A stretch of DNA of 64,000 nt from Dryas octopetala (GCA_963921425.1 OY992836.1:6897825-6961824), one strand, 5' to 3'. Positions 46,729 to 60,100 are shown, counted from the first letter of the stretch. Program-made: numbers and translations. Notes: generated by a model from the sequence alone, not told the origin.

Positions 46729-47674
46729 CAGTACTTGGGTCACCCCAAAATCGCAATTTCAGTAATGCCAGCACATGATGAAATTATTCACTTTTCAGAT
46801 CACCTATTATAGATCATCTCTGCAAAAATTCAACTAAATTGGAAATCGTTTGGTTATATAACTGTTGTCGATTAAATAGAAAAAAAATCAATGATTTGGT
46901 AAAAAAATCACTCTTTAATCGGAAACCATCGATTTTTTTTTCTACTTAATTGACAACAGTTATATAATCAAACGATTTCTAATTGATTTGATATTTTGCA
47001 GAGATGATCTTTAATGGGTTATCTAAAAAGTGAATGGTTCCGATCATGCACCAGCATTGCCTAAATCGAAATTTTGGGGGTGGGGGGGGGTGACCCAAGT
47101 ATTGTCCTATAAACGATTAGTTGACAACAATTATATAATCAATTGTGTTTATTTTTTGCAGAAATGATTTTTAATAAGTGATTTAAAAAATAAACAGTTC
47201 TGATCCTGAGCTTGAACTACCGAACAAGCGTATGGGGGGGAGGGGGGTTGGGTGTAAATTGACGCAACGTAACACGCAAATAGGGAAAACCAGCGTTAAC
47301 TCTAAGAAAGAATCTGGAGTCCACCAGAGAAAAGAAAGAAATCTCAAGATTTTCTGATTAAAATGATAATAATGAATAATACAAACAACCAAAAAGGTTG
47401 CTTAAATACGTTCAAAACCCTAGACGTTCGAAATTCAAAACAAAAATAAAAATGGAAATAAAGTGCAATTTAGGAAACTTGTTCAAAACCCTGTGGCTAT
47501 GTTTTGGATTTGTCTCGTCGTTCCCTTCGAATTGGTATATCACGGGCCCATTTCTAACACTGGGCCGGGCTGAGGCTTGTTCCTTTTCTTGGCCTTTTGG
47601 CAGTCAAGTTGTTGCATGAACCTTTCTTCCATTTGTTCTACATCATAAATGAACACTCTGGGGTGACCCAATTA
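46729..47674. mobile_element. MULE-type MITE cluster (complete copy plus partial copy)
   Basis: 46729-47110 is a palindromic MITE with ends GGACAGTACTTGGGTCACCC and the complement of GTGACCCAAGTATTGTCC, the same family as 39129-39557. 47111-47240 repeats part of its right arm (TTGACAACAATTATATAATC, TTTTTGCAGAAATGAT). A further terminal copy, GGGGTGACCCAATTATTGTCC, lies at 47654-47674. The outer flanks share TATTATT (46722-46728 and 47675-47681), suggesting the whole 46729-47674 stretch inserted as one unit. Confidence 0.65.
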
Positions 47675-47742
47675 TTGTCCTATTATTTATATATAAGCAA
47701 GCAAGACTTATTTGAGGGACGAGTGATTGACAATAGCTCTTA

Positions 47743-48158
47743 GGCCCCGTTTGGGATTGTTGTGGAGGACCCAAAAGCTGCTGTGGATGACAATTCTCAA
47801 TCACCCACAGCAGTTTTGGTGTTTGGTAAAAAAATGAAAAAGTGCTTTGCCCCACAATTCTCAACTCCCCATAGCAAAAATAGAAAGTAAGTTTGTAGGT
47901 GCTTTTGAAAGCTGCAGTGAATCACAGCAACAATGAAAATTTTATTTTACCCATAATACCCTCATTTTAGTAATTATAAATAGTCACAGCAGTTTTACAT
48001 TACAATTTACCAAACACCTTCTTACTGCTTTTTGTACTCACAATACTTTTGAAAATATAATTTACCAAACACTCAACTGCTTTACTTCACAGTTGACTTT
48101 ACTTCACAACTGCTTTACTTCACAGCCGTTTTTTCTCCCAGCAATCTCAAACTAAGCC
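47743..48158. mobile_element. Tourist-like (PIF/Harbinger) MITE
   Basis: 416 bp with ends GGCCCCGTTTGGGATTG and the complement of the right end GGCTTAGTTTGAGATTG, flanked by TTA (47740-47742 and 48159-48161). The interior carries CACAGCAGTTTT and CTTCACAGTTGAC-type words in both arms. Non-coding. Confidence 0.82.
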
Positions 48159-48161
48159 TTA

Positions 48162-49368
48162 ATATGAATTCAACATTAGAATTCATCTTATTCTAGACTG
48201 ATACCTGTGAAATTCTTTTTCTTAGGATATGTTATTGTTTATACTGTATAAACAATATAATTGATTTCTTACTTGAATTCATTCCTACTGTACGTACTAT
48301 TCTTATTTCCATTTCATACCCCAACCAAACAACCTTAGTAGTATTCACAATTGCCTCAGAAATATTCTTCACAATTAAACGCCTCTTGGGTTTCTTTTTC
48401 TATTTTGGACAAAACTCTTGAATTTCTCTTGAAATTAAACCTTGAGTCCCTGTCTCTGTCATCCCCTGCTTCTAATTAATTCTGTAGTTCGTAATTCCAG
48501 CCATACATTAATTGCCACACACTAGCGCTTAAATACCCATAATATCGGTTTCTTAAGGTCTGAAGAAACCATAATCTCACAAATTCAAAACGTTGCTTTC
48601 GAAGAATCTCAATTATGCTTTTACCATCAAAACTCAACATGCATAAGTAAAGAAAAAAAAAAAAAAAAAGATAAAACATAATATTGCAATGTTCTGCAGC
48701 ACTTGGAGAACAAATTCAGATGAAACACACCCTCAATAGTCTAAGAACAAATTCAGTAGCTAAGTTAACCAACTTTTCTAATTATTTGTTTAAAACATAA
48801 TTTAATAGAAAGTTACATATCCATGTAGTTAGTAGAGTCCATTAAACTGTGGCGTAATCCAAAGGGAATGTGTCATGCGCTCGGGCAAAGAAATTTTCTT
48901 AAAGTAAATTGGTGGAGTTTGTTTTCTGTTTCGTCATGTTTGTGGTTTCATCTTGTTTCAGTTTGTGCGACTTTCTTCTGTGTTTTGGACCTTTTGGTTG
49001 TCTTGTACTCTTGTTAAACACGTGAAAGATATGGATAAGAGAACATCTCCATATGAAAGTGAGAGGAAGGGAGAGTGGTGGCCGGCTGGAGTTGGGTGGA
49101 GACCTCGCTGGCTGCCAGAAATTTGGCAGGGGAAGGGATGGGGTTCTTAAGATTGGGGCTGATGGGTTATTTCATGTTTTAAGACCATGTTTTAGGTCTT
49201 AAAATTATTAACCTTATCCGCACGGCCAAATCCTCACCACCCTACCCTACACCATTCTTATTCTTCTTCAATTTCTCACAATTGCCACTGCCGTTTTTCA
49301 ATGACCCATCTTGTACGGCTCTTATCGTATGATCGGCTTTGGAGGGTGGGGGTTCAGTCACCACTGTC
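48162..49368. other. No gene recognised
   Basis: A run of 15 As lies at 48653-48669. The stretch 48950-49160 is GC-richer and keeps a short open frame on the plus strand, but I recognise nothing in it. Confidence 0.4.
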
Positions 49369-49376
49369 ACCATCAC

Positions 49377-49884
49377 CAGTGCCGTTCCTGACTTTTTGGA
49401 AGCTCGGGGCGAAAATATGAAATGAGCCTTTTTGTACACAATCTTAGTTTTACAAAAAAAATATTATAAATTTCTGTAGAGATGTTTTCCATTTACATAT
49501 TCTTGAAAAATAATAATTTCATACAAAATGAAATAATATCACAGTTTATATAAACTTTGAACAATAAATAATTAAAGTTGCAGAGCCTTTGACCATACAA
49601 GCTTTAAACAAAACTAATTAAAGTTGCAAGGTCCTTGGCCCAAAAAAAAAAAAAAGGTTGCAGGGCCTTTGGAGTTTGGACATACAAGCTTTAAAGAGGG
49701 AATGAGCACTAAAAAAAAGAAACCCCAAACTAATTAAACTAATTACAGTAAACCCTAATTTCTTTGGAGAGGGAATGAGGATTAAAGAAGACAAACCCCA
49801 AATTGAAATAGAATTAAAGAAGAGCTCTTGGGCTGAAGTTTATAGAATTTAAGATCCGATCCGATGCAAGAAATGGAGAAAGAG

Positions 49885-49955
<71 letters not shown>

Positions 49956-50254
49956 TCGTTCTTATAACAAAAAGAAACTTTGACGTTTAAATTTTCTAAT
50001 AAAAAATTAAAAGTTTAAAATATAAATTGATTTACTAGTTAGTTATAAAAAAATGAGTCTGGGCTTTTTACAAATAAGATATTGTACACTTTTATAGGAA
50101 TTATACAAATCACATATTTTTAATTATAGTTTATATTTTTATTGTATAGTGTATATATATATATATATCAATATATATATATAAATTTGGGCCGCCCCCT
50201 TGAAGATGGGCCCTGGGCGATCGCCCCTCCAGCCCATGCTCAGGGACGGCTCTA
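49377..50254. mobile_element. hAT-type non-autonomous element, 8-bp TSD
   Basis: 878 bp flanked by ACCATCAC at 49369-49376 and 50255-50262. Ends CAGTGCCGTTCCTGA and the complement of the right end TAGAGCCGTCCCTGA, typical of the TTF-type hAT families. Subterminal GGGGCGA words are inverted. It carries an (AG)n tract at 49889-49950 and no transposase; it could have been mobilised by an element like that remnant at 40273-41007. Confidence 0.85.
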
Positions 50255-50262
50255 ACCATCAC

Positions 50263-51567
50263 TGGTAGTCGGCTTTTTTGTGGCTAGGCACAAATGTCGC
50301 CTCCCTTCGGACAGAGCGGAGGAGATCAAGCTGCTTGTGGTCTATCTTGGCCTCGAAGGAAGCTGCTAGAGTCGAGATCAAGGCCTCGGTTGGGTACGGG
50401 ACCGTTTCGTTGGCTGAGAGCCTGAGAAAGGAAGAAGTAGATGTGGTGGGGTGGGTTGTATTTTTCTTTTTCTTTTTTCTAATAGTTTTGGTATTTTCTA
50501 ATTATTCTGTGTCCATGTGGCATTAATTTGGTGTTTACATTGTTAAAAAAGCCAGATTAGTTATGCCCATCTAGCATTTAGCAGTTTTTTTAACAGAAAT
50601 TCTAATACGTGTTAATTTGTAGGTTTCTATTAGTTAATGGATGAATTTGAAATATTTTTTTTCGTGGACCAATCTGAATATACCCTATAATTGATGGATG
50701 TAATTGTATTTGAGCCTTATTTTTTGTTGGGCCAATTACAAATAAATCAATACAAAATTTCAAAATTACACATTAGTTAGTGGATGGACTTTTAAAAAAT
50801 TCCATAACAATTATCATTGATCAAAATATAATAAATGAAATTATAAAGGCTACAATACTTGACATAAGAAATAGCAAATATTACAGCCACTGCCACTGCT
50901 TCCTACCTGTTGACATAAGCCATGTGGGAAAGTTATTAAAATTTCAAATAAGTCAAAACTCACTATATGTTGACATATGTCAAAATGTAATAAATAAAAA
51001 ATCATTATTAGTTACTGTACATGTTTGTCCATATTTACTCTTCATACATTGCAACATTTTTTTTATTTATGTGAATCTCATTGTATGTTAGAATATATTA
51101 TATATATAATTTTATTCATGTTCGGACGTCTGCTCGTGCAAACATTCACACCTGATCGAGTCTCTCTCTCTCTCTATATATATATATGTTTCTATTATGC
51201 CTCTCTTATCTATCATGGCTGCATGACACATTTTATAATTTTTTTTTTATTGAGTCTCTTTTGTCTCTCATGACTGCAAAATACATATTGAAGTATAGTC
51301 ACAATTTTTTTTTGGAAACCACATACTACATAAATTTCGATACTGTCAAACAGTCACAATTATAAACTCATTTTTTCCAAATCAGTAGCTGCATCAGAGT
51401 GTTCAAAACTAGAAGAAAAAAAAAAAACTGAATTTTAATTGGTAGGTAGGCTGGTTTTAAGTATTCTTCTTCTATTTGTTAACCATTCCAATATCCAAGA
51501 AAGTTGAACCTCAACAAAGTTAGCCAAAGCTCAACAAACAACAACCAAAGGAAAATTTGTGAATAAG
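50263..51567. other. No gene recognised
   Basis: 50263-50450 continues the GC-richer sequence found left of the hAT insertion (49250-49376). The rest is AT-rich with a TC/TA microsatellite at 51161-51187. Confidence 0.4.
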
Positions 51568-51572
51568 ATATA

Positions 51573-54500
51573 TGTCACACCCCAAAATGGGGTCTAGCAC
51601 TTTGGATATGTGGCAACGCCACATTGGTCTTCAAGCTCGACATACTCTCACTAAACTTTAAGAACAGGCCAAAATCAAATATCAATGTAAGACTTAAAAT
51701 TAAAACAAACTAACTCTAAAATAGTGGGGAATTTTTTTCAATTCTTTCAATAAATAATTAGAGTGTACCGAAAATGGAACCTTTGTAAAAATGGTGAGCT
51801 TTTGGTTATTCACTATAAAAGATAAATCAATTTCCGAGTAGAGATAGACCCTTTGTTTTGAAATCGTTAGCAAAACATCAAACAAGAAATTGAAATCCAT
51901 TTGAAAGTAAAAATTTTAATTTTAATTTTTTCTATTTTTTGTGTAAACAAAACAATATCTCAAGGTATCACATAATAAGTAAGTAATTGAGCCATACTAA
52001 TTCTTAAATAATCAATTTCACAGATTACTCAACTAAAAAAATAAAAAATATAGTAATAAAAGGGATAGCAACAAACTCATCCATAATTGGATCATCTTCC
52101 TCATCACTTGAGTATTCAGATGTAGGTGGTGTTGGTAGGCTGGTGAGTTCTCTCTACTTCCAAATCTTCATCCTTCACTATCCAAAATGTCTATGAAGCT
52201 GATCATTCTTTTGTCCTAAAGGTTTCCTGCAACATTACAAATTGTGTAGGGGTGAGCATCACCAAAACAACTGATCACACACTTAACTAGTCTAACAAAA
52301 CTCAACCATTTCAACACAAATAATTCAATAACAAGTAAGGTATATCAATGACTGAAACTCTTGCCGAAATGGCCTAAACCCAAACAAATCATTTAATAGA
52401 TAAATGAAAACCTATTTAAAACATTTAAAGGAAAACCAAATCATTCTTTTTTTTGAAATATAAGCATATCCATTTTCAAAAATCGAAACCACAATTATAT
52501 AAACATAAGTATAATCAATTTCAATGCTCAAAAACACAATTTCACATACATCTAGTCATGGCTATAATTGTATAAATAATTTCATACTTTCTCGGGTTGA
52601 GTATGGTTAAACCATCATGCATCCATTTTTAATATATCCAACATGATTAATCTCATGAAATGCAAATGTATGTTTAATTAAATAACAATGCAAACGTACT
52701 TTTTTCTCCATAACATTGCAAACCTGTCCAAGTTTATAGACATTTGACTTATCCCCTAATTTGTAAAGTTAATTACCTCTATCCCTCATATCTTACTAAA
52801 AAGTAAGATCTAAATAGTGGGATGTCATTTCATTGAAGTAAATAAAAATTATCTACTTCCCCTCTAGCATATTCTTAATTTTCATAATCAACTCTAGTTG
52901 ACACTTGTATGCATACCATTTAGGGAATTGAGCCTAATGATAGAGTAAAAACTGTACCCCTTTATCTCTAATTAATTAGGAAGTCCAAACACTTAAACCA
53001 CATTAGTGTAAACATTCTCGATTCAATATTTATGAATGCTATGTATGCTTTGGCAGCCCCCATGAAAGGCATGGCCGCCCTCAATGCTCCACATGTATAA
53101 ATGATGCTATATAATCATGAAATGACAATTCAATTATATAATCAATTCATTTCTTACACTAGTCATATAACATACTTTATAACCCAAACAAGTATAAGAC
53201 TATAAGAGCAATTAAATAATCAACCAAGTTCAAGTTAAATTCTCGGATACTAAACCAATAAACAAAGTCAAATAAACACATATTTTCCTTATCGGTTCAA
53301 ACCACTTTTACCCCTTTAAACTAGTTCTTAAACCTTAGAACTTTCAAATTTAACAACATGATAGAAAACAATTTCTTAATAGCTCTCGGGTACCTCCAAT
53401 TATATAGGCCCTATTGGTTTAAGTTTAGGTGATCTAGTACCCTTAATGCAACAATAAAATAACATGTTGTTAATTACATTTCAAAATAAACAAATCTAAG
53501 TTTATTAGAACCTTAAATCCTAGGTTTATTTCTTTAAAATTAATCATGTAGCCCTAGTGATTCAATTCTCAAATAATTTCACATAAGTCCACTCGTTTAA
53601 TCGTAGAACAAATAAGTTAGTTTTTCTCATATTAATTAGGCAAATTGAAGTCATCACCATGCATCCCATGTTCATTTTATTCTTGGTCTCAAAAGCAACT
53701 TAATTACCTTTCTCTATAACTACTTTATAACCAACTAAATAAATGGTACTTTCCTTCCAGGGTTAAATTCCTAATTCTAATCAAGCATGCCAGCCAAGAA
53801 CACATGAAGACAATTAAAACCTCAATTTTAATCCGAGACAAGTATTCAAAGAAACAAGCACTTTCATCAAAATAACTAGGAATTAAATCATATTGAAACA
53901 TTGAGTTTGAAAAGGACTAGCTCCCCTACCTCAATTGAAGCTTCTTGCCCTTTTTGTGATCTACCAAGTTGAAAATCAATCCCAAAACACCAAGGGAGTC
54001 AAAGATTTCACATTCTCAAACTCAATTAGGGCTTTCTAGGGTTTTGATGTCGTAATGGCTAAGTTAAGCGGCATTTGAGACCTCTAACCTATAATTAATC
54101 ATCCTATGACATAAAACAAGTTCTAGATCATGTATACAAACATAATTGGAAGCTTAAAAACCAACACATAGGCCATGACAGAAAAGAGGTATGCTGCAGC
54201 CTAGTTTTTGTTAAAAAACATGGGGTTTTTAACAACCAAAATTCTATTCCAGAGGTAAATGAACTCCCTCATACTCATAGATCAATTCCAGGGATGATTT
54301 ACGACTTGTGTGAACCTACAATTTAGGCCAAAAAGCCTTAATATAAAAAATGGCAGTGTACGTTGAGGTATACTGGTTTCTTTGAAAATGCAAATGGGCA
54401 GCACCTGCTTATTAAATTTTATAAAATCATACAAAAATAATTTGAGCAAGATTTTTCATATGAAATTAGAAGACATACTAACAATTATGCAAAAAAATTT

Positions 54501-56479
54501 TCAAAGCAATATATTGGAGTTGTGCAAGTATGGTTTTCAAAAGCCCAAAGTCCACATCAGAAAGCTAATTATGCTGCATAACCACTGTTCATGTGGTAAA
54601 AATGTCCTTTGTGGGTATAATGAACCAAATCAAGTAAAACCAATTGGTACAAGTCCAAAATCATTCCTACAATCTACTGTAACAATTCCAAATCAAGTCT
54701 CTAAGTAAAACAAAATTCGAGCATGCAAATCTCATGAATTTTTCTTTGAAATTGCTGCAGAAAATGGGAGATTTTTAGGGAAACTTTAAAAATGTATAAC
54801 TCACTCAATATAAATGAGATTTTCATGATTCTATCCTGAGGTACATAATTCAATTTTTATCAAGAAATGTCAGAAGATGCAAAAATAGCCAAACAAGACT
54901 AGGTTGTGAGACTCTTAGATTTTTCTTTGAATGCACTTAACCCTAACCATTCAACATGGTTAAAAGTATTGAAAATTAGACTTAGAGGGTACGGTGAGGG
55001 TTCTTACCAATTTTTACTGACTTTTCCAAAGGGCAATGCAGGCTGCAAAACTTCCTTCTTCTTCTCGGGTTGGCCTTCCTCTTTGGCTTCCCTCTTCTTC
55101 TCTTCTTGTTCTTTCTCTTCCTCTAACTCTCTCTCTCTTTTTCTAGACTTAGAATTTTTCATGGGGTATTGGTCTGAACATGAGTTGGTTTTATAAAAGG
55201 GTTCTTGTGTCTGTTGAAGGGAAAACTGAAGAGACATTTCCTTTCTTGTGTGGGAAAGGTTTCTGACAAGGCTCTTGGGTTATTTGTCAGGGATTTTGGT
55301 TTCCTAAGAGGCTTCTAATAGGCTGACCAACCTCTTAAGGCCTTTTTAATTGAGTGTTTAGCCTAAGGCTCTAGGATAAACAGCTCAATAACCAACCAAT
55401 GGTTTTTCTTTATCCCAAATCAATTAATTAAAGCCATCATTACCTTTTATTTGGTTTTCTTCCCTTCTAATCCAAAAATTCATCCTATCTCCAGCCCTAG
55501 TCATGACCTCCATGTCATGCAATAGTCATCATTTTTATCTCTTGCTCAAGTAATCTAGATTTCTAGCCCAAGTGGTCTAGATTGGTCAAGGAAAATAGGG
55601 TTTCAATGTCAACTTTGCAACCCTTGGTATTCTTAGTTGTCAAATTCTAACTCTAAACAAATATATGTCACAAACACATATTTGTACAAGCAAAAGTGTG
55701 TATGTGATCCGAAAGGATCACTTGAGTATCTTTTTTCCATTTCATCAAAATCATAAGCTTTTTCGACATCCATATGATCTACTAAAGTGGATTGGTATTG
55801 CCTATATAATGAAAGCAGATCTTGTTCCATGGAGTCCCAAGAAAGTAAGATTAGTGAAAACTCTGTTAAGCCTCACCCAAACAAAACCCTCATCCTCTTG
55901 GTTATTCGACCAGGTATACTTGCTGCCCTCATAACCGTAGTCAATGATGCCACAATCATTAATCATTGCATTGATTCCTCTAAAGATAAAGATTTGGAGG
56001 TCAACCACCAAGTTTTTTAGACACATATGAAATTGCATTAAATCACCTGCAACCATCCATGGACCTTGTATGTCTTAGGACAATAATTATTAAAAACATG
56101 TTATTTAAAATAAGTGTACTAAAACAATTTTTTTTGGATGAAGTAAAAACATACTAATTACCAGTTACCAATTTTTTTGGCATTCCTTTGAAATTCGAAA
56201 TTACCAATTGAGTAGGCAAAGTGATACTCATACTCCAATTATCCAAACATAAGCAATTAGGTCCAAGTGTTGTGCACAAGTGGTCATGTTCTTAGCAAGT
56301 GACATTATTTAACATGAGTGCACAATTTTTAAAGCATTTAAATAAATATAAATCCATAAACTTGTCTATGTGGAATAAACCCAAATTTGTGTTCAAAAGA
56401 AGTAACAATTAGTTCAAACTAATTTCAATTAGCCTAGTAACACCCTTAACCCAAAATCAATAAAATTTGGGGTGTTACA
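51573..56479. mobile_element. 4.9-kb unit with LTR-like ends and TSD ATATA (possible very long solo LTR)
   Basis: Starts TGTCACACCCC and ends GGGGTGTTACA, so it obeys the TG...CA rule with an 11-bp imperfect inverted end, and it is flanked by ATATA at 51568-51572 and 56480-56484. No internal direct LTR pair and no gag-pol frame were seen in 4907 bp. Some plant gypsy lineages such as Ogre/Tat have LTRs of this size, which suggests a solo LTR, but a LARD-like or other non-autonomous unit is possible. The ATATA duplication is of low complexity, so the ends need support. Confidence 0.55.
55735..56072 (-). pseudogene. LINE endonuclease-domain fragment
   Basis: On the minus strand, starting near 56072, the frame reads GPWMVAGDLM, then NDCGIIDYGYEGSKYTWSNN and FVWVRLNRVFTN, the pattern of the apurinic endonuclease-like domain of plant L1-type LINEs (GPW..AGDFN, ..CGL.DLG..G..FTWSN, .RLDR). 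The catalytic GDFN has become GDLM, and a stop follows at about 55800. Nothing of the reverse transcriptase is visible, so it is a short dead fragment inside the 4.9-kb unit. Confidence 0.6.
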
Positions 56480-56689
56480 ATATACATATAACTAATTAAA
56501 AAGTAATTAAATTGTCTCTGAAACTCTATTAAATAGACTAGTTTCAAACCATAAAAAATAAAAAAATTCTTGACAATTTGGAGTCAAGCCGTATAATCAT
56601 GGATATTTTATTATTATTGTGTTAAACTCAATGACTGTTACACAGTCACCGAATTTTAAACATAATTTTTTTTAATCTTATTTATCACT

Positions 56690-57030
56690 TAATAGTTAGG
56701 GTTTAGCTCTCATGTTTACCATTAAGACCCCAAACTAAATTTGGTGACTGTGTGACAGTCACCAATTTTGAATAAGTCATTGTGTGACAGTCACCGATTA
56801 TGTATCGATTGAGGGTTTAGCTCTCAAGTTTACCATTAAACTCAAACTAAATTTGGTGATTGTGTGACAGTCCCCAATTTTGAATCGATCACTGTGATAG
56901 TCACTGATTTTGTATCGGTCAAGGTTTTAGCTCTCAAGCTTAGCATTAGATCCCAAACTAAATTTGGTGATTGTGTGATAGTCACCGATTTTAAATTAGT
57001 CACTATGTGACAGTCACCATTTTTTTAATG
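56690..57030. repeat. ~112-bp tandem repeat with GTGTGACAGTCACC palindromes
   Basis: Three copies begin at TTAGCTCTCA (56703, 56817 and 56927), spacing 114 and 110 bp. Each has AAACTAAATTTGGTGA and two copies of a near-palindrome GTGACTGTGTGACAGTCAC. Diverged pieces follow at 57045-57440. Confidence 0.8.
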
Positions 57031-57535
57031 TTGTTTTCTTCAAAATCAGTGACTGTATCACAGTGTCCAAAACCAATAAAACAACACACAAACTTAAAAA
57101 ACGTTTACAATCAGTAATTGTGTGACAGTGTGCGTCACGATCACTGAAACAGATACTGTCACATAGATACTAAAACAAAAACAATAGGATCTAATCACTA
57201 ATTTAAAAATCTTAAGAGAACCTAATCTAGATCATAATAACTAAAATCAACATCCAGAATAACTAATTTTAAGAACACTTGTTTCTGCTTGTTATGTTGT
57301 TGATACTGTCATTAGTTTTTATAGGAGTGTCAAAATGAAAATTAACAAATATAAAGTGTTTCAAAATAATAATACTAAAATCAGTAACTGTGTGAGAGTG
57401 TGTGTCACAATCACTGAAACATATACTATCACACAAATTCTAAAACAGAAACAATGGGATCCATTCACTAATTCAATATGATGACAATTTCATTATGTTT
57501 TCCATATTTCATGAAAAAATTAACCTGTCAATACA

Positions 57536-58006
57536 TTTGTGAGGCCCCAAAATTTTTTTTTCGTGTTTTATGTTTGAGTTATTCGATTTTTAAATGTTGG
57601 TCTTGAGCCAATTGGAAAATAGTATTCGTCACTACGAGTCCGTAGTATTTTTCACACAATTTTTAATTGGTAACTATCACACAATTACTGTTTTTAATTG
57701 GTAAGTATCACACAGTTACCTTTTTATGTTGTTTAATTGATAACTGTTACACAATTACTCTTTTTTAATTGGTAACTATCACACAATTACCATTTTTAAA
57801 TCGAGAACTATCACATAGTTACTGTTTTTAGACTTTTAACTCTTATTGCATTTGGTGTCTTAAGACAAACTTATCATCTCTAGAAGACACTATGTACCAA
57901 ATTTGTTTCTTAACACTACCTTCGTCAAAGTGGCACAACTGCAAAAGAAAAATAGTAAAATGCAATAACATGGGCAAACACCAGGGCCTGTAGAAAAAAT
58001 ACTGGC
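57536..58006 (+). repeat. LTR-like start followed by a ~34-bp tandem repeat
   Basis: TGTGAGGCCCCAAAATTTTT at 57536 is a gypsy-type LTR start; its continuation is cut by the copia element at 58012. At 57658-57830 there are five degenerate copies of TTTAATTGGTAACTATCACA plus CAATTAC. Confidence 0.5.
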
Positions 58007-58011
58007 CCACA

Positions 58012-58252
58012 TGTTAGGCTAGTATTAGTTGGTTATAGTTGTTTGCAGCTTGAGGTGTTAAAAGATTAGTTGCCACGTGTATTAAGCTGATTAGCTTAGT
58101 TAGTTTGTTCAGTTAGAAAAGTTTGTGGCTTCTATTCATGTATATATTGATTGTAATAGTTAATTCTTTTTTATATAACAAATATACAAAGGTTCTCTTC
58201 TCTTTCTTCATTTTCATTTCTTTGATTCTCTTTCTTCTTGCAACTGTGATCA
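58012..58252 (+). repeat. 5' LTR of the copia element
   Basis: 241 bp, TGTTAGGCTA to ACTGTGATCA, with a TATA-like TATATAA at 58172-58178. Has a 27-bp stretch (58047-58073 region) absent from the 3' LTR. Confidence 0.92.
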
Positions 58253-58266
58253 TGGTATCAAAGCAG
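58253..58266 (+). other. Primer binding site of the copia element
   Basis: TGGTATCAAAGCAG, directly after the LTR; a tRNA-Met type site with A in place of the usual G in CAGAGC. Confidence 0.85.
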
Positions 58267-58818
58267 GAAGATTCTTGACTTTTCTTCCGCTTCAACACAA
58301 CACCAATCATCGTGCTCCGATCGCCGTGCTCGTTCTTCATTCATGTCGATATTTATGCTTGATCGTTTTCAGAAGGAGTTTGTTCTTCGAAACTTCTGAT
58401 TTTCGCACAGAGAGTTTCAGTCACTCTAATTTCTACTGGGTATTGTGCATCTTTCTACTTTCTACTGGGTATTGTGCATATTTCAAATCCTAATTTGGTG
58501 GGTATTGTTCAATTGCGAATGTCCGTGATTTCTTAGTGGGTATTATGTTCGACTTGGTGTGTGGGTTGGTAATCTTGTGTTGATTGTTATTGTGTTCAAT
58601 TGTGAATCTTGGTGTATGTTGTCATTGGTATGTTCAACTGTGAATCTTGGGGGTTATTCTTATGTTTTTGGATGCTTTTTTGAAATGGTTGGTGGTTGTT
58701 GTTTTCGATTGGTGGTTGTCAAGGAATGGCAGTTAATTGTGTAGTTGATTGGTAGTTGATTGTGTGCTGGTGATTGCTGTGTTGATTTGTGCAAAGATTA
58801 TTGTTCCAAATTGTAGTT

Positions 58819-60100
58819 ATGTCGATTGTAAGCAAGATTAAGGGTTTATTGCCTTTTCTTACACTGCGGTTGAATGATTCTAACTTTCTTAAATGGATTT
58901 TTCAAGTTAGAACAGTTTTGGGAGGTCATGGTTTGTTTGGTTACTTGGATGGTTCTACTGTGTGTCCTCCTCGATTTATGCTTAATAAACATGGTGTGAG
59001 TACTATTGAAGTTAATTAGGCTTTTCTTGAGTGGGATCTGACTGATAAGGCTTTAACCAATTTTTTACTTGCGTCTGTGACTGAGGATTCCATGGAAGAT
59101 ATCTTGGATTGTGCATCTGCACATGAGGCTTAGATGAATGTGAGAGAAACGTACAATACTGATTCTAGAGCTACTATTATGCAACTTAAGACTGATTTTC
59201 AGTCCTTGCAGAAAGGGGTAGATAATGTGGAGAGGTTCTTATTGAGGATTAAACATGACAAGCCACAACTCACTGTTGTAGGGGTGCATGTCACAGAAGA
59301 AGATGTCTATGTGGTGGCCTTGAATGGATTACCTAATGAGTTTGATGCAGTAAAGATCGTACTGCGTGGTCATCAAGGTCTTATGTCCATGAAGGAATTC
59401 TGGTCTCAGCTACTTGCTGTTGAACATGATATCAATAAGAAATTTGCTCTTACCATGATGCCTCTTTCAACCATGTTTGCCATGGTGGCCAAGCTTTCAC
59501 CTTCCCAAGCAAGCTATGGGAACACAGTTTAACTACTAAGGATGAGAGTGTTGGCACTGGCAATCAAGGTTATATTAATCATTCTGGGGATCGTACGTAA
59601 TCATAACAATATTGGCTATGGTTATGGTGATGGGGGTTACACTCACCGCAATGGTAATGGAAGTCGATGGAATAATAACAACAATGGTGGTTATTGGCAG
59701 AGTGGAGGTTGCAACAATAATTATGGGAAAAATTGGACTAGTAATGGAGGCAAGATTCACTATGGTGGTTATAGAGGCAAAGCCTGGTATAATAATTCCA
59801 ATAAGGGACGATGGAATAATACTTCTAACTAGAATAACAACTGGAACAATGGAGGCAGGCAGGTTTCTGAATGCAAGATTTGTTCAAGGATGGGTCACAC
59901 TGTTGCTACTTGTTTTGACAGAGATCGATTTTCTCAGTGTAATGTCTCATCCTCTGTTGTGATATGTGGAAGGAAGGGACATGCTGCTTTGGACTGTGTT
60001 CAGAGGTCTAACTATGCATATCAAGGGTCTGCACGACCTCAAAGTCTGAATGCTCTCACTACACAGGTCAATGTTGGCTTTGGTTCTATTGATGTGTGGA
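58819..60100 (+). pseudogene. Copia gag remnant with zinc knuckle
   Basis: Gag forms the virus-like particle that packages the RNA. From about 58819 the frame reads LRLNDSNFLKWIFQVRTVLG and LFGYLDGST, the copia gag N-terminus; stops at about 59017 (TAG) and 59131 (TAG, where Trp is expected) break it. It continues through VYVVALNGLPNEFDAVK to a Gly/Asn-rich stretch (59600-59830) and a perfect CX2CX4HX4C knuckle (CKICSRMGHTVATC, about 59873-59914). A second weak knuckle-like motif GRKGHAALDC follows. Confidence 0.8.

Noticed and set aside
56690-57830. CRISPR-like array
   Set aside because: Repeats are degenerate, contiguous and without unique spacers of constant length, and the DNA is plant nuclear.
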